Below, piece after piece: positions 8,447 through 16,022 of a stretch of DNA of 42,009 nucleotides; within the stretch, counting starts at the first letter, position 1; every line of letters begins with the position of its first letter. Source of the stretch: an uncultured Micrococcales bacterium (GTDB lineage: Bacteria; Actinomycetota; Actinomycetes; Actinomycetales; Microbacteriaceae); contig CAIXVE010000001.1 of the NCBI GenBank assembly GCA_903922825.1, positions 1 to 42,009 on the forward strand. The letters run 5' to 3'. The position numbers and the translations under genes were made by a program. Below the pieces are notes generated by a model. It was not told the DNA's origin. It saw only the letters and a list, made by a program, of their open reading frames with translations, and ran no database searches.

Positions 8447-8878
8447 TTGAACGAGACACCAAAGCCTACAAATGATGAGCTAGACGCTACTCGTAACTTC
8501 TCCGCGGATTTGATTGCCGAAGACCAATTTGCTCTTAGCGATGACGAGCAGGCAGCAGTTGACGCTCTGCCTTCAGGTAACGCTCTTTTGATTGTTCGTA
8601 GAGGTCCAAACAAGGGTTCACGTTTTCTATTAGATCAGGATTTGGTCACGGTTGGACGACACCCAAATGCTGACGTTTTTCTTGATGATGTTACCGTTTC
8701 TAGACGTCACGCGGAGATTTCAAGAAGCGCTGCTCGTTTTACCATCAAAGATTTAGCATCACTTAACGGAACCTATTTCCAGGGCTCAAGAGTTGACTCT
8801 CAGTCGCTATCAAATGGGTCAGAGATACAGATTGGAAAATATCACTTCACCTTCTATGCATCTAAGAAGGACAGTTAA
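8447..8878 (+). CDS. garA: FHA-domain metabolic regulator GarA/OdhI
   Basis: Cytoplasmic phosphoprotein that in Mycobacterium (GarA) and Corynebacterium (OdhI) inhibits 2-oxoglutarate dehydrogenase until an N-terminal threonine is phosphorylated and its own FHA domain binds that residue. The FHA domain spans about residues 45-138, with phosphothreonine-binding residues in GRHPNAD (Arg71), VSRRH (Ser85) and SLNGTY (Asn107). The N-terminal phosphosite region reads DATRNFSADL where mycobacterial GarA has ETTSVFRADF, so only one threonine (Thr15) remains. The TTG start is supported by CAGGAGAAG upstream. At 143 aa it is slightly shorter than its homologues. Two MerR genes follow, as in relatives. 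Confidence 0.92.
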   Translation: MNETPKPTNDELDATRNFSADLIAEDQFALSDDEQAAVDALPSGNALLIVRRGPNKGSRFLLDQDLVTVGRHPNADVFLDDVTVSRRHAEISRSAARFTIKDLASLNGTYFQGSRVDSQSLSNGSEIQIGKYHFTFYASKKDS

Positions 8879-9562
8879 GTGGCATCAAATCAAGCTAGTC
8901 AGATTTATCCAGCGCCGAGTGGTAAACAACACACCATTGGTCGGGTAATTGAACTTTTAAAACCAGAGTTTCCAGACCTTTCACCTTCAAAGGTTAGATT
9001 CCTTGAAGAACAGGGTTTGATTGCTCCGTTTAGGACTGCTTCTGGCTACCGTAAGTATTCTGATCAACACATCGAGCGAATTCGTTTAGTGCTTGAACTT
9101 CAGAGAGATAAGTTTTTGCCTTTAAAGGTGATTAGAACCTATTTAGAGGATTTGGATGCCGGTAAACAACCAGCTTTACCTAATGAGACTAGAAGACCTA
9201 GCGTAAATACCAAGTTCAAAAAGATTGAACTTATTGCTGAAACCGGGATTAACGAAACTCTCTTGGCTGAAGCTCAACTTCATAAGCTAATCGGTGTTGA
9301 ACCGTTTGTCTTTAGTGACATTGAGATTGCTCGAGCACTGATGAACCTTCAGCGTTTCGGTATTGCACCACGTCACTTGCGAGGTATTAAAACTGCTGCG
9401 GATCGTGACCTTGGTCTCATCCAGGGAGTGATAGCAACAATCAAGAAACAGCGTGATCCAGCAGCAAAATCCAGGGCAGCCCAGTATGCTAACGAGATTG
9501 AAGCCGATTTCGCCCTTATTCGTTCAGAGATCATAAGATCTGTGATCGATTTGATTGACTAA
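8879..9562 (+). CDS. ftsR: MerR-family regulator, FtsR/Rv1828-like
   Basis: DNA-binding regulator with a MerR winged helix-turn-helix near residues 17-90 (IGRVIELLKPEFPDLSPSKV, then FLEEQGLIAPFRTASGYRKY) and a C-terminal helical domain with no recognisable metal-binding cysteines. It starts at GTG directly after garA with an AAGGA ribosome site. The corynebacterial gene in the same position beside odhI, ftsR, encodes an activator of ftsZ transcription, so orthology by position and family is likely. ftsZ itself lies in this window at 40590 with a MerR-like dyad in front. The 227 aa length is close to Rv1828. Confidence 0.85.
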   Translation: MASNQASQIYPAPSGKQHTIGRVIELLKPEFPDLSPSKVRFLEEQGLIAPFRTASGYRKYSDQHIERIRLVLELQRDKFLPLKVIRTYLEDLDAGKQPALPNETRRPSVNTKFKKIELIAETGINETLLAEAQLHKLIGVEPFVFSDIEIARALMNLQRFGIAPRHLRGIKTAADRDLGLIQGVIATIKKQRDPAAKSRAAQYANEIEADFALIRSEIIRSVIDLID

Positions 9563-9587
9563 TGCGACACGCCGAAGAAGAATATTA

Positions 9588-9603
9588 ACCGACATAAGTC
9601 GGT
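9588..9603 (+). other. Short hairpin after ftsR
   Basis: A perfect 6-bp inverted repeat ACCGAC/GTCGGT with a four-base loop ATAA lies 25 bases after the ftsR stop. It has no following T tract, so it is at best a weak or factor-assisted terminator or an RNA-stabilising hairpin. Confidence 0.35.
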
Positions 9604-9619
9604 ACCAGCGACAAGAATT

Positions 9620-9642
9620 AAGAAAAGATTCAATCTTTACTT
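9620..9642. promoter_or_regulatory. Near-perfect 23-bp dyad, candidate operator for the second MerR gene
   Basis: The core AAAGATT-C-AATCTTT is a perfect 15-base dyad centred on C9631. Extending outward gives one mismatched pair and then three further pairs, so 10 of 11 pairs match over 23 bases. It ends 8 bases before the AGAGGAGG ribosome site of the downstream MerR gene, a natural place for autoregulation. The dyad is directly visible; the operator role is inference. Confidence 0.5.
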
Positions 9643-9667
9643 GAACCTTGAGAGGAGGTCGTGTGTT

Positions 9668-10246
9668 ATGAACGAAGAGCCAAAAACAGAAACTGGACGA
9701 ATCGATCTAAGTGGAGCAAGCGAGTTTGCCTACCTGGCAGATGACCTTTTCGCAGAGTCGCAACCTTGGCATGACCCGAATGTTGGCTACCGCGGAACAT
9801 CGGCAGCCACCGCAGCTGGAATTACATACCGCCAACTTGATTACTGGGATTCAAGTGCTTTGGTTAAGCCAAGTGTGAGAGGTGCAGCTGGATCAGGTTC
9901 TCAGCGTCTTTACTCTTTCCGAGACATTCTTGTTCTAAAACTTGTTAAGCGTTTGTTGGAGGCTGGAGTCACTCTTCAGCAGATCCGAATTGCTATGGCT
10001 GAACTTCACGATGCCGGCATTAAAGACTTGGCTAAGATCACTTTGATTTCAGATGGAGCAAAAGTTTTCCTTTGCACATCTATGGATGAAGTAATTGACC
10101 TTTTAGATAAGGGCCAAGGTGTTTTTGGAATCTCAGTTGGCAAGGTATTTGGTGAAGTTGAAGCCACTCTAACCAGCATCGACCCTAGCCACATCGAAGA
10201 GATGGATGAGCTTACGCTTCGTCGACTAAAGAAGAACGCTGGTTAG
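9668..10246 (+). CDS. MerR-family regulator, Rv1830 (ResR/McdR)-like
   Basis: Transcription regulator with a MerR-type helix-turn-helix (AATAAGITYRQLDYWDSSAL, then KPSVRGAAGSGSQRLYSFRDI) at about residues 44-95 and a helical C-terminus. I start at ATG 9668 because AGAGGAGG is at an ideal distance; a TTG at 9641 would put the ribosome site inside the gene. This gives 192 aa. In Mycobacterium the order is garA, Rv1828, Rv1829, Rv1830; here the intervening Rv1829-type gene is absent and only 105 bases separate the two MerR genes. Rv1830 orthologues influence growth and division timing, so a cell-cycle role is plausible. The stop overlaps that of the opposing ParA gene. Confidence 0.83.
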   Translation: MNEEPKTETGRIDLSGASEFAYLADDLFAESQPWHDPNVGYRGTSAATAAGITYRQLDYWDSSALVKPSVRGAAGSGSQRLYSFRDILVLKLVKRLLEAGVTLQQIRIAMAELHDAGIKDLAKITLISDGAKVFLCTSMDEVIDLLDKGQGVFGISVGKVFGEVEATLTSIDPSHIEEMDELTLRRLKKNAG

Positions 10247-11286
10247 TTTTTAGTTTCTGGCAGTTCGCCTTCTTCAATTGCCTTAATCTGCTTGCTGGTC
10301 ATGGTTTGACGCAAGGCCTCACTGAATTTGTCTTTGTATTCATCTGACACAGGGGAGTTGTCTACTAAATCAACTCTGGCTCCGATATTGGCCTGACTAA
10401 TCTCTGCAGACCTTCTGCCAGACCTTTTAGTGCTGTCATGAGTTCTTTTAGAAAAACGGTTCTTGGACGATCTTCCGGTCATCTCAATCCTGCGGATGTC
10501 CTCTGAAGCGAAAGATTTTTGGACTTTCTCAAGCAAAGCATCAAATTGGGATGCAATCTTGGCTGCCGCTTGACCTGGAAAAGAGTGAATGGCGCGACCA
10601 GCCCCTTGAGCTTGGGCAATCACAGATTTCTCTTCAAAAACCACGTCAATCAGCAAACTTGAATAAAGTTCTTCTAATTCGTTGATCCTGAACTGGTGTT
10701 CCGCAACGGTGGTTCGAAGTCGGTTAATCACAATGCCCATCAACGTGACATTGCGATTCACCTGTTTGCGTAATTCAGTTAAGGCCTTCGTGGCCGACTC
10801 AACAGCTATAACTGAGTTGAAGGTTGGTTCTGTTACCAGCAGGACTCTGTCGCTGGCTACCCAAGCCATCCGGGTTAATGTGTTTATTGACGGCGGGGTG
10901 TCAATCAGAACAAGATCATATGAGGGTTCAACCTTTGCAAGAGCCTGCTCTAGATTCCAAAGCTTTTTGAAAGACGGGTTAGTTCCATTGGCTGCTGTGA
11001 GCCTGGAATTGCCAACCATGACATCGAGCTTTCCAGTCTGTCCCTTAGCCCAGGATGAGACTAGAATTGCCTCAGACACAGTGTTGTGCCGGGGTTTCTT
11101 GATTACTTCAGCCGCTGTAACATCAAAATCCCCAACTGCACCTAAACCATGGCTGGTATTAGATTGTGGATCGAGGTCAATAACCAAAGTTCGCAGTCCG
11201 CGTTGCATGGCGGCAGAGGCTAGACCCAGCGTAACTGTGGTCTTACCGACTCCGCCCTTCAAGGCGCTAATGCTTAATACCTGCAC
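10243..11286 (-). CDS. Orphan ParA-family ATPase with basic C-terminal tail
   Basis: ParA/Soj-type ATPase, 347 aa. The N-terminus begins directly with the deviant Walker A (ALKGGVGKTTVTLGLA, residues 8-23), followed by VIDLDPQSNTSHGLG near residue 36 and a Walker B-like DLVLIDTPPSINTL near 130. Residues after about 260 form a Lys/Arg/Ser-rich tail (GRSSKNRFSKRTHD, then STKRSGRR) that could bind DNA or be disordered. No parB partner is beside it; it is transcribed alone against the MerR gene, sharing four bases with its stop. The GTG start appears leaderless: TAGCCT lies exactly 6 bases upstream and no Shine-Dalgarno is seen. It could position a chromosome region or another cargo; no specific function is claimed. 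Confidence 0.82.
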   Translation of the reverse strand: MQVLSISALKGGVGKTTVTLGLASAAMQRGLRTLVIDLDPQSNTSHGLGAVGDFDVTAAEVIKKPRHNTVSEAILVSSWAKGQTGKLDVMVGNSRLTAANGTNPSFKKLWNLEQALAKVEPSYDLVLIDTPPSINTLTRMAWVASDRVLLVTEPTFNSVIAVESATKALTELRKQVNRNVTLMGIVINRLRTTVAEHQFRINELEELYSSLLIDVVFEEKSVIAQAQGAGRAIHSFPGQAAAKIASQFDALLEKVQKSFASEDIRRIEMTGRSSKNRFSKRTHDSTKRSGRRSAEISQANIGARVDLVDNSPVSDEYKDKFSEALRQTMTSKQIKAIEEGELPETKN

Positions 11287-11298
11287 CTAACTAGGCTA
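11284..11298 (-). promoter_or_regulatory. Putative -10 element of a leaderless GTG gene
   Basis: On the minus strand TAGCCT (11298-11293, matching TAnnnT) is followed by six bases and then the GTG start codon at 11286. A -10 hexamer 6-7 bases before the start codon is what leaderless actinobacterial transcripts show. No convincing -35 was found. Confidence 0.45.
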
Positions 11299-11351
11299 CC
11301 TTTTGATTGAAGTGCAAACCTGTATTTGTTCGTAAAGCAGTAAAGGAAATC

Positions 11352-14300
11352 GTGTTTAAGAAGATTCTGGTTGCTAACCGTGGCGAAATAGCCATTCGCG
11401 CCTTCCGAGCTGCTTACGAGCTAGGGGCCAAGACAGTTGCTGTCTTTGCCTATGAGGACCGAAACTCTTTACATCGACAAAAGGCTGATGAGGCCTACCA
11501 GATTGGTGCAGTTGGGCACCCAGTTCGCGCCTATCTAGATATTTCAGAAATAATCCGTGTCGCTAAAGAATCCGGTGCTGACGCTATTTATCCAGGCTAT
11601 GGCTTCCTTTCAGAGAACCCAGAGTTAGCAGAGGCTGCCAAAGCTAATGGGATTGTTTTTATCGGTCCTGGATCAGAGGTTCTTGAACTAGCAGGAAATA
11701 AAGTCAATGCCAAAGAAGCTGCCATCGCAGCTGGAGTTCCAGTGCTCAAATCTTCGATTCAGTCTTCTGATGTCGAGGTTTTAGTTTACGAATCAAGCAA
11801 AATTGGGTTCCCACTTTTTGTTAAAGCTGTCGCCGGTGGCGGTGGCCGAGGAATGCGTAGAGTTGCTGACTCAAGTGAATTAGTTGGTGCTCTAAATGAA
11901 GCTATGCGTGAAGCCGAGAGTGCTTTTGGTGACGCAAGAGTTTTCCTTGAACAAGCAGTACTTAGACCAAGACATATAGAAGTTCAGATTCTTGCCGATA
12001 GCCAAGGAAATGTCGTTCACCTTTTTGAAAGAGACTGCTCTGTTCAACGTCGAAACCAGAAAGTGGTTGAAATAGCCCCAGCGCCTAATCTTGATGAATC
12101 ACTGCGACAAGAACTTTATCGAGATGCAACTGCTTTTGCTAAGCAGGTTGGTTACGTTAACGCTGGAACTGTTGAATTTCTTATCGACACAGTTGGACCT
12201 AATGCGGGTAAGCATGTTTTTATCGAAATGAACCCGCGTATCCAGGTTGAGCACACTGTTACAGAAGAAATCACGGAAGTTGATTTAGTTCAATCTCAAA
12301 TGAGAATTGCTGCAGGTCAGTCGCTAGTTGAGCTTGGGCTTACTCAAGATCAAATTGAAATGCATGGTTTTGCTATTCAGTGCAGAATTACAACCGAAGA
12401 CCCAACCGCTGGTTTTAGGCCGGACACAGGAAAAATCACAACTTACCGATCTCCTGGTGGTGCCGGTATTCGTCTTGATGGCGGAACTGCTGCAACGGGA
12501 AGCGAAATAAACCCACACTTTGATTCTCTTTTAGTGAAATTGATTGCTAGGGGTAGGGATTTCAAATCAGCAGCGCTTAGAGCCCAGCGCGCACTAGCTG
12601 AGTTTCGTATTAGAGGTGTTTCAACCAACATTGCTTTCCTCCAAGGTGTTCTATCCGACCCTAGTTTCATGGCAGGGGAGTTAAGCACAGCTTTCATTGA
12701 AGAGAGGCCTCAACTTCTAAACTCCTACCCTTCACAAGATCGTGGCAGCAAAATCCTCACCTGGTTAGCTGATGTCACAGTTAATCAGCCTTACGGAACT
12801 CGAGGAAGTCTTGGTTCACCAAAGGCTAAGTTGCCTAAGTTGGACCTAACTAAGCCTGCTCCTAGCGGTTCAAGACAAATGCTCTTAGAACTAGGACCTG
12901 AGGCTTTTGCTCAAGCTCTTCGTAACCAAGGCCATGTTGCCATTACCGACACTACTTTTCGTGATGCTCACCAGTCACTTCTGGCTACTCGAGTTAGAGC
13001 CAGAGATCTGGTTGAAGTGGCACCTTATCAAGCAAGGATTCTTCCAGAACTGTTTTCTGTTGAAGCTTGGGGCGGAGCGACCTACGATGTTGCACTTCGC
13101 TTCCTAGGTGAAGATCCTTGGGATCGCTTGTCCCAGATTCGTGAGGCTATGCCGAACATCTGTATTCAGATGCTTCTTCGAGGAAGAAACACTGTTGGCT
13201 ACACTCCATATCCAGTAGAAGTTACCCAAGCGTTTGTCAAAGAAGCGGTTGCCAGCGGAGTGGACATTTTTAGAATCTTTGATGCTCTAAATGATGTGAA
13301 CCAGATGCTTCCAGCTATCGAGGCGGTTTTGGAAACCAAAACAGCTGTGGCAGAAGTTGCTATCTGTTACACAGGTGACCTACTTGATCCGAATGAAAAC
13401 CTCTACACATTGGATTATTACCTCGCTCTTGCAGAAAAGATTGTTGGCGCTGGTGCTCACATTCTTGCTATTAAAGACATGGCCGGTTTATTAAGACCAG
13501 AAGCTGCTCGAAGATTAGTGAGCGCACTTCGTGACCGCTTTGAACTTCCAGTTCACCTTCACACCCATGACACAGCTGGTGGACAATTGGCAACTTTGAT
13601 GGCGGCCATTGAATCTGGTGTCGATGCGGTTGACGTTGCTTCAGCACCGATGGCAGGAACTACCAGCCAGCCGGCAGCATCTGCTTTGATAGCGGCACTA
13701 GAGAACACCAAGTTTGATGCAGGTATCAGCTTGGAGCAGATGAATGCACTTGAACCTTATTGGGAGAGCGTTCGCAAAGTTTACGCACCTTTCGAGTCAG
13801 GTCTTTCTGGTCCGACTGGAAGAGTTTATAAACATGAGATTCCAGGCGGTCAGCTAAGCAATCTTCGTCAGCAGGCTATTTCGCTCGGTTTAGGTAATCA
13901 ATTTGAAAAAGTTGAAGACATGTATGCGGCGGCAAATGAAATTCTGGGGCGACCACCCAAGGTGACGCCATCTTCAAAAGTTGTTGGCGATCTCGCCCTG
14001 CACCTGGTTGCAGTAAACGCTGATCCTAAAGATTTTGCAGAGAACCCCCAAAACTATGACATTCCTGACTCGGTTGTTGGTTTTATGGCGGGTGACCTAG
14101 GGGACTTGCCTGGTGGCTGGCCTGAGCCGTTCAGAACTAAGGTGCTGGCTGGAAAGAACATCAAGTTTGGGCTAACCGAGCTCAAACCTGATGAACTTGA
14201 CGATCTAAAATCTGCTGATGCGAAAATTCGCCGTAAAACTTTGAACCGTTTGTTATTCCCTGGTCCAACAGCAGAGTTTGATAAGTTCCGCGCGCAATTC

Positions 14301-14759
14301 TCAAACTTAGATCCGGTGGAAACCTTGGACTATCTATATGGGCTTGAGCACGGGCATGAGCATGTTGTTGAGATAAGTAAAGGTGTTCGACTCTTTATCG
14401 GGCTGGAAGCTATTTCTGGTGCAGATGAAAAGGGCTTTAGAACTGTTATGGCCACTCTAAACGGCCAACTTAGACCAATCACGATTAGAGACCGAAAGAT
14501 TGCTACCAACGTCATTTCGGCAGAAAAAGCGGACTCTTCAAAGCCTGGAGAAGTTGCAGCACCATTTGCTGGTGTGGTGAGTTTGCAGGCTGGCGAGGGC
14601 AGCCTAGTTGAGCCTGGTCAGGCTGTTGCAACCATTGAAGCTATGAAGATGGAAGCCACTATTACCGCGAATATAGCTGGGACCGTCCGCCGTTTAGCGA
14701 TATCTAAGACTCAGTCAGTCGAGGCTGGCGACCTGATTCTCGTCATTGAACCGCTGTAA
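11352..14759 (+). CDS. pyc: Pyruvate carboxylase
   Basis: Biotin-dependent anaplerotic enzyme making oxaloacetate from pyruvate and bicarbonate with ATP. It is the single-chain type, 1135 aa. The biotin carboxylase domain covers about 1-450 (ILVANRGEIAIRAF at the start, the AVAGGGGRGMR ATP loop, EMNPRIQVEHTVTE). The carboxyltransferase domain begins near 540 with DTTFRDAHQSLLATR and contains the metal-binding HLHTHDTAGG. The C-terminal biotinyl domain carries EAMKMEAT with the biotinylated lysine near 1099. I place the start at GTG 11352, after AAAGGAAAT, because the family begins immediately before KILVANRGE; an upstream TTG at 11307 would add 15 residues. It is transcribed divergently from the orphan parA. 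Confidence 0.96.
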   Translation: MFKKILVANRGEIAIRAFRAAYELGAKTVAVFAYEDRNSLHRQKADEAYQIGAVGHPVRAYLDISEIIRVAKESGADAIYPGYGFLSENPELAEAAKANGIVFIGPGSEVLELAGNKVNAKEAAIAAGVPVLKSSIQSSDVEVLVYESSKIGFPLFVKAVAGGGGRGMRRVADSSELVGALNEAMREAESAFGDARVFLEQAVLRPRHIEVQILADSQGNVVHLFERDCSVQRRNQKVVEIAPAPNLDESLRQELYRDATAFAKQVGYVNAGTVEFLIDTVGPNAGKHVFIEMNPRIQVEHTVTEEITEVDLVQSQMRIAAGQSLVELGLTQDQIEMHGFAIQCRITTEDPTAGFRPDTGKITTYRSPGGAGIRLDGGTAATGSEINPHFDSLLVKLIARGRDFKSAALRAQRALAEFRIRGVSTNIAFLQGVLSDPSFMAGELSTAFIEERPQLLNSYPSQDRGSKILTWLADVTVNQPYGTRGSLGSPKAKLPKLDLTKPAPSGSRQMLLELGPEAFAQALRNQGHVAITDTTFRDAHQSLLATRVRARDLVEVAPYQARILPELFSVEAWGGATYDVALRFLGEDPWDRLSQIREAMPNICIQMLLRGRNTVGYTPYPVEVTQAFVKEAVASGVDIFRIFDALNDVNQMLPAIEAVLETKTAVAEVAICYTGDLLDPNENLYTLDYYLALAEKIVGAGAHILAIKDMAGLLRPEAARRLVSALRDRFELPVHLHTHDTAGGQLATLMAAIESGVDAVDVASAPMAGTTSQPAASALIAALENTKFDAGISLEQMNALEPYWESVRKVYAPFESGLSGPTGRVYKHEIPGGQLSNLRQQAISLGLGNQFEKVEDMYAAANEILGRPPKVTPSSKVVGDLALHLVAVNADPKDFAENPQNYDIPDSVVGFMAGDLGDLPGGWPEPFRTKVLAGKNIKFGLTELKPDELDDLKSADAKIRRKTLNRLLFPGPTAEFDKFRAQFSNLDPVETLDYLYGLEHGHEHVVEISKGVRLFIGLEAISGADEKGFRTVMATLNGQLRPITIRDRKIATNVISAEKADSSKPGEVAAPFAGVVSLQAGEGSLVEPGQAVATIEAMKMEATITANIAGTVRRLAISKTQSVEAGDLILVIEPL

Positions 14760-14831
14760 CGAATAGACTTACCTAGTTGAAAAGGTTAGCCTTTACGAAT
14801 GTTTGCCAAGAATTAGGAAATAGGTTCTCAA

Positions 14832-16019
14832 GTGTCTGATAAGCCAGAAAAAGGACTTTCTCGTCGCAGAAATGCCGAGCCTAAAGTCAATAACGACTTG
14901 AGTGAAGTTGTTCTTGACGCTGGAACAGTTGATCTAAGCCCAACCACTTCCTCAATCCGGGTAGTAACCGAATCAACTTCAATTGTTCCTTCAGGGGGAG
15001 CTTCTGAGACCGATCTTTTAGCTAACTCATCGGCTGGTTACACCAGAAGAGATTCACTTCGCGGTGATGCTTTTGAGCAACCAGAGCCGGCAGCCATGCT
15101 CACCGCTGATCGTCTTATCGATGTCTCTCCACGTAACCGTCCAGCACCTGAATCTGGCTTTCGTCGTTTCTTCTATTTCCTAACTTTCAAATCGGTAAAC
15201 CTTGGTGATTCCCTAAAGGTTCGTGAACGCAAAGCAATCGATGCCCGCATTTCAGCTCCACTTGACGGTGGCGCAAGGTTCGTTCCAGTGCTAACTCGTA
15301 AGGGTGGAGTTGGTAAGACGACCGTCTCAACACTTTTAGGTATGGCTATGGCGCTGGTGCGTGAAGATCGAGTTATAGCTATTGATGCTAACCCTGACCG
15401 TGGAACTTTAGCTGAACGAGTTAGCAAGTCAACAAGATTTACGGTTAGAGATGTTGTTAACCGTGCAGCAGCCATTGATGGCTTCACAGATTTTGCCACC
15501 ATGGTTTCACGCGATGCAACCAGATTGCATGTATTAGCCTCAGACAGTGACCCTATGCTTTCTGAAGCGTTCGATGAAGGTGACTACAACGTTGTCGCAG
15601 ACATGGCGGCCCGCTATTACAGCGTAATTTTGACTGACTGTGGAACAGGTATCGTTCACTCGGTTATGCGACCAACACTGCAAAGAGCTAATGGTTTAGT
15701 AATTGTTTCTGGTGGTTCAGTGGATGAGGCGAGACTGGCTTCTGAGACTCTAACCTGGTTAGAAGCTAATGGTTATGGTGATTTGGTTCGTAAATCAGTT
15801 GTCGCGCTAAACACTGCAACTCAGGGAACTAACCTGGTCAAACTAGATGAAATCGAAGCTCACTTCAAATCAAGAGTTAGAGCCGTAGTGAAGATTCCTT
15901 ATGACCCTGCATTAGCTGCTGGATCTGTGATCAAATTTGATCAACTTCATAAAAACACCAAAGCGGCCGCTCGTCAACTTGCCGCACTGGTTGTTGAAGG
16001 CTTAGTGAACTCTAAGTAA
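14832..16019 (+). CDS. MinD/EspI-like ATPase with long disordered N-terminus
   Basis: SIMIBI-class ATPase of 395 aa. The first 100 or so residues are rich in Ser, Thr, Glu and Pro and look disordered; a short hydrophobic patch (FRRFFYFLTFK) at 110-120 precedes the ATPase domain. The deviant Walker A is TRKGGVGKTTVS (155-166, signature Lys157), then AIDANPDRGTLAERV (183-197) in place of the usual DxDPQ, and ILTDCGTGIVHSVM as a Walker B-like segment. The DANPDRGTL motif is what I associate with actinobacterial MinD-like proteins such as the ESX-associated EspI, but no secretion genes are nearby. GTG start. def follows after 3 bases. The function is unknown. Confidence 0.75.
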   Translation: MSDKPEKGLSRRRNAEPKVNNDLSEVVLDAGTVDLSPTTSSIRVVTESTSIVPSGGASETDLLANSSAGYTRRDSLRGDAFEQPEPAAMLTADRLIDVSPRNRPAPESGFRRFFYFLTFKSVNLGDSLKVRERKAIDARISAPLDGGARFVPVLTRKGGVGKTTVSTLLGMAMALVREDRVIAIDANPDRGTLAERVSKSTRFTVRDVVNRAAAIDGFTDFATMVSRDATRLHVLASDSDPMLSEAFDEGDYNVVADMAARYYSVILTDCGTGIVHSVMRPTLQRANGLVIVSGGSVDEARLASETLTWLEANGYGDLVRKSVVALNTATQGTNLVKLDEIEAHFKSRVRAVVKIPYDPALAAGSVIKFDQLHKNTKAAARQLAALVVEGLVNSK

Positions 16020-16022
16020 TTT

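Noticed and set aside
10682-11290. A 202-codon open frame on the plus strand over the orphan parA
   Set aside because: It lies antisense to a well-supported ParA gene, its translation has no family features, and it starts without a ribosome site; it is a shadow of the real gene.
14781-14794. Short inverted repeat AAAGG-TTAG-CCTTT between pyc and the EspI-like gene
   Set aside because: Only five pairs and no T tract; expected by chance at this frequency.
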